Shown here: positions 5,620 through 7,739 of the stretch, piece after piece
How the letters are laid out: each line of letters opens with the position of its first letter
Numbering within the stretch: position 1 is the first letter of the stretch
Assembly (NCBI GenBank): GCA_030673205.1
Contig: DAOVJP010000057.1
Location: forward strand, 1-7,739
Origin: Thermoplasmata archaeon
Lineage (GTDB): Archaea > Thermoplasmatota > Thermoplasmata > JAGHBH01
Reading direction: 5' to 3'
Length of the DNA: 7,739 bases
Position numbers and translations under genes: made by a program
Notes under the pieces: model-generated
Seen by the model: only the letters and a program-made list of their open reading frames with translations
The model's database searches: none
What the model was told of the DNA's origin: nothing

Positions 5620-6186
5620 GTGTTCGAAACAAAGGAAGAGGCCAGCGAGTTCGTGGAAGAGTTCTTTCGCAGACAGCTCCAGGACGAGGAGATACGCGAC
5701 CTGTGGTTGGGCTTGAGGACAGTGGTCGCGATGAACATCACCGACCATGATCTATGGCTCTCCATAGACACCAGGAGCCAGGGCGATCTGACAATCTCCC
5801 GTGGGGAACGAGAGGATTACGATCTGCTTCTCCGGATGACCATGGCCACTTTCCATGGCATATACACTGGCCGACAGGGCATAGTATCCTCCTTTGCGCT
5901 CCGCAAGATAAGGACCAAGGGGAGCGTGGGGGTCATAATGAAGACCACCTGGAGCCTGCCCCGGGCCATAGGCATATACAAACAACTCTGCCAGGAGCGT
6001 GGGGTGCCAATAGACCCGAAGAAGAAAAGAGGGGAGCAGGACAAGGCCGGGCAGGACAAGGCCGGGCAAAGCAAGCGGGACAAAGCCAGACAGACCAAGC
6101 AGGACGAGGCCAGACAGACCAAGCAGGACGAGACCGTCCCTCTCCTTCCCCCACGCCCCCCGCGCGGGACCGCGTGGACCGCCTGA
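5620..6186 (+). CDS. SCP2 sterol/lipid-carrier-like protein with repetitive charged tail
   Basis: Predicted cytosolic protein of about 188 residues. Residues 1-130 resemble the SCP2 sterol-transfer fold, which binds hydrophobic ligands in a tunnel: an N-terminal helix with FETKEEASEFVEEFF, strands through VVAMNITDHDLWLSIDT, the central YDLLLRMTMATFHGIYTGRQG, then KGSVGVIM and a final helix. From about residue 134 a low-complexity tail follows (KKKRGEQDKAGQDKAGQ, two copies of ARQTKQDE, then PLLPPRPPRG), unlike the compact family. The start is uncertain. GTG 5620 is chosen because SCP2-like sequence begins there and a TATA-like box is 26-27 nt upstream. The frame is open back to ATG 5458, but those 54 codons lack SCP2 similarity; an ATA at 5608 would also fit the expected N-terminus. 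The gene overlaps the presumed start of the glycyl radical enzyme by 13 nt, suggesting co-transcription and a shared pathway. Confidence 0.72.
   Translation: MFETKEEASEFVEEFFRRQLQDEEIRDLWLGLRTVVAMNITDHDLWLSIDTRSQGDLTISRGEREDYDLLLRMTMATFHGIYTGRQGIVSSFALRKIRTKGSVGVIMKTTWSLPRAIGIYKQLCQERGVPIDPKKKRGEQDKAGQDKAGQSKRDKARQTKQDEARQTKQDETVPLLPPRPPRGTAWTA
6036..6065 (+). repeat. Two perfect 15-bp tandem repeats
   Basis: GCAGGACAAGGCCGG occurs twice head to tail (6036-6050 and 6051-6065), followed by a degenerate third unit. Inside the SCP2-like gene it encodes the pentapeptide QDKAG or its permutation. The unit length is a multiple of three, so copy-number changes keep the frame. Confidence 0.9.
6085..6132 (+). 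repeat. Two perfect 24-bp tandem repeats
   Basis: A 24-bp unit beginning GCCAGACAGACC and ending GACGAG is repeated without mismatch (6085-6108 and 6109-6132). In the SCP2-like frame it encodes ARQTKQDE twice. With the 15-bp repeats just upstream it builds most of the charged tail, and its length is again a multiple of three. Confidence 0.9.
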
Positions 6187-7739
6187 GGAACCGTCTATTT
6201 GCAGGGGAATATGAGGTATGCACCCAACGGGCCAGGTATCTCACCGATAGCTTCAAGGACACAGAGGGTGGCTCGATGATCATCCGTCAGGCCAAGGCCC
6301 TACGACACATACTGGCCAACATGGATGTCAACATATACTCGGATGAACTGATCGTGGGCAACATGACCTCCAAACCCCTCGGCGCCGGCGTGTTCCCGGA
6401 ACTCATAGGAAATAGGATACTCGCGGAGCTGGATACTTTGGACTCCCGGGACATCAACCCGTTCAAGATAATGGATGAGGAGAAAGGGGAGTTGCGAGAT
6501 ATAATGGCATACTGGCAGGGAAAGACCGTTCTGGACAGGGCCAGCAAAGAGATGGACCTCAAGACCAGGAGCCTCATGGAAAGCATAGGGGCCTTCATCC
6601 TGACCGAGGTGGCCGGTATATCCCACGTCATCATGGATCATCCAAAGATACTGGCCATCGGATATGATGGGATAAGGGAGGAAGCAGAAGCAAAGCTCGC
6701 TGACCTTGGGCCGGAGGACAAGGAGAAGTGTGATTTTTACAACGCCCTGCTCATAGTGTGCGATGCCTATGGCATATTTGCGGATCGGTATGGCCGCCTC
6801 GCCGCCCAACTCGCAGAGAGGGAAGACGAACCGCCAAGGAAGAAGGAGTTGTTGGAGATAGCACGGGTGTGCAACAACGCCTCCAAGCCTCCGAACACCT
6901 TCCACGAAGCCCTCCAGACCCTTTGGTTCAGCCAGGTAATAGCCCACATAGAGAGCTATGAACAGGGAATAAGTCTGGGCAGGTTCGACCAGTACATGCT
7001 CCCATTCTATGAACGGGATGTCAAGGAAAAGAGGCTGAAGAGAGAAGAGACCCTCGAACTTCTGGAATGTCTCTTCATCAAGATGAGCCAATCCATACCG
7101 CTGTTCGATTCCGAGGCAACCCTGGCATTCGAGGGAATGCCCATCATCCAGGCCGTCACCATAGGTGGCTCTGTAGGAGGGCAGGATGCCACCAACCAGA
7201 TCACATACCTTGTGCTGGATGCCATGGACCGGGTCAAGACCCGACAACCCAATGTTCATCTCCGAGTGCACGGGGGGACGCCAGAGGAGTTAATGACCAG
7301 AGCGGCCAAATCGCTAGCCAAGGGTGCGGCACATCCTTCTTTCTTCAACGACAAGACCGTGATACCGGGGCTCGTATCCGTGGGTGTCAGTGCCTCGGAC
7401 GCGGAGAACTATGCCACGGTGGGGTGTGTGGAGATAACCATACCCTACAAGACATACGGGAGCACGGACGCCGCACTGATGAACCTGGGCGCATGCCTCG
7501 ACACCGCGTTGAACGGTGGAAAGGGCAGACTGCTCTCCGATATGCAGGGCGCCCCAACCCCCGACCCTCGTAAGTTCAGATCCATGGAGGATGTGCTCGG
7601 AGCGCTTCGTGAACAGATAGCATATTTTGTGGGGCATATGTGCGGAGGGGCAAGCACCATTGAAAGGGTGCATCAGGTGTTGAAACCCACGCCGTTCCTC
7701 TCCGCCACCGTGGAGGGGTGCATGGAGAGTGGAAAGGAT
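6174..7739 (+). CDS. Glycyl radical enzyme (PFL-like, non-PFL class), N-terminal 522 residues
   Basis: Large glycyl radical enzyme (GRE), truncated by the window end; families of this type are usually about 770-850 residues. With GTG 6174 as residue 1, the N-terminus (VDRLRNRLFAGEYEVCTQRA) and the RQAKALRHIL and NMTSKPLGAG blocks match GRE N-terminal regions. Further motifs are GRFDQY (269-274), QAVTIGG, QPNVHLRVHGGTPEE (from 358) and FFNDKTVIPGL. The active-site loop is G-C-V-E with thiyl Cys418, and PTPFLSA is at 505-511. The GCVE motif, in place of the CCVS of pyruvate formate-lyase, places it among dehydratase, lyase or X-succinate-synthase-like GREs; Glu420 would be the acid/base. The substrate is not assignable. 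The glycyl-radical loop and the radical SAM activase lie beyond the window. GTG is preferred because GRE similarity starts there and no in-frame ATG is nearby. It overlaps the SCP2-like gene by 13 nt in the -1 frame. The frame is also open through the upstream repeats. Confidence 0.9.
   Translation, partial: MDRLRNRLFAGEYEVCTQRARYLTDSFKDTEGGSMIIRQAKALRHILANMDVNIYSDELIVGNMTSKPLGAGVFPELIGNRILAELDTLDSRDINPFKIMDEEKGELRDIMAYWQGKTVLDRASKEMDLKTRSLMESIGAFILTEVAGISHVIMDHPKILAIGYDGIREEAEAKLADLGPEDKEKCDFYNALLIVCDAYGIFADRYGRLAAQLAEREDEPPRKKELLEIARVCNNASKPPNTFHEALQTLWFSQVIAHIESYEQGISLGRFDQYMLPFYERDVKEKRLKREETLELLECLFIKMSQSIPLFDSEATLAFEGMPIIQAVTIGGSVGGQDATNQITYLVLDAMDRVKTRQPNVHLRVHGGTPEELMTRAAKSLAKGAAHPSFFNDKTVIPGLVSVGVSASDAENYATVGCVEITIPYKTYGSTDAALMNLGACLDTALNGGKGRLLSDMQGAPTPDPRKFRSMEDVLGALREQIAYFVGHMCGGASTIERVHQVLKPTPFLSATVEGCMESGKD

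Noticed and set aside
6036..6132. CRISPR array
   Set aside because: The repeats are short, directly adjacent without spacers, in frame and inside a coding region; this is a coding tandem repeat.
6300..7271. Long minus-strand open frame of 323 codons
   Set aside because: It lies wholly antisense to the glycyl radical enzyme, whose motifs (GRFDQY, QPNVHLR, GCVE) are unmistakable on the plus strand. The antisense reading has no recognisable domain and is a by-product of codon bias.
6174..7739. Classical pyruvate formate-lyase
   Set aside because: The active site has G-C-V-E rather than the adjacent Cys-Cys (CCVS) of pyruvate formate-lyase, so that specific function is not supported.

Overview
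The window looks archaeal, from the euryarchaeal side, possibly a Thermoplasmatota-like lineage (inference, moderate confidence). The evidence is an archaeal-type bifunctional phosphoglucose/phosphomannose isomerase, TATA boxes about 25-28 nt in front of start codons with no leader or Shine-Dalgarno site, a cell-surface protein with beta-helix repeats, a CARDB domain and a C-terminal membrane anchor, and short Sec lipoproteins with acidic or Thr/Ser-rich linkers. No rRNA, tRNA, CRISPR array, insertion sequence or transposase was seen.

Layout from left to right. Positions 1-849 (+) hold the 3' part of histidyl-tRNA synthetase. It converges on two tandem paralogous lipoprotein genes on the minus strand (942-1529 and 1669-2247), and the convergent gap carries two perfect hairpins. 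A G-poor, C-run-rich intergenic stretch follows and ends in a TATA box. Next is a plus-strand gene for a heavily N-glycosylatable surface protein (2516-4348): signal peptide, beta-helix, CARDB domain and C-terminal membrane anchor. Its 3' end overlaps tail-to-tail by 23 bp with the minus-strand phosphoglucose/phosphomannose isomerase gene (4326-5366). After a roughly 250-nt divergent region that may hold a 48-codon minus-strand ORF, a plus-strand gene encodes an SCP2 sterol/lipid-carrier-like protein (about 5620-6186) with an unusual repetitive charged tail. Its end overlaps the presumed GTG start of a large glycyl radical enzyme gene (6174 to beyond the window end).

How the genes fit together. 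HisRS and the isomerase are housekeeping genes flanking a small cell-envelope island of two lipoproteins and one surface protein. The most interesting unit is the SCP2-like plus glycyl radical enzyme pair. The enzyme shows a G-C-V-E active-site motif, so it is not a classical pyruvate formate-lyase, and it may be translationally coupled to a putative hydrophobic-ligand carrier. This suggests, but does not prove, a glycyl radical enzyme acting on a lipid, hydrocarbon or other hydrophobic substrate. Its C-terminal glycyl-radical loop and any activating enzyme lie outside the window.
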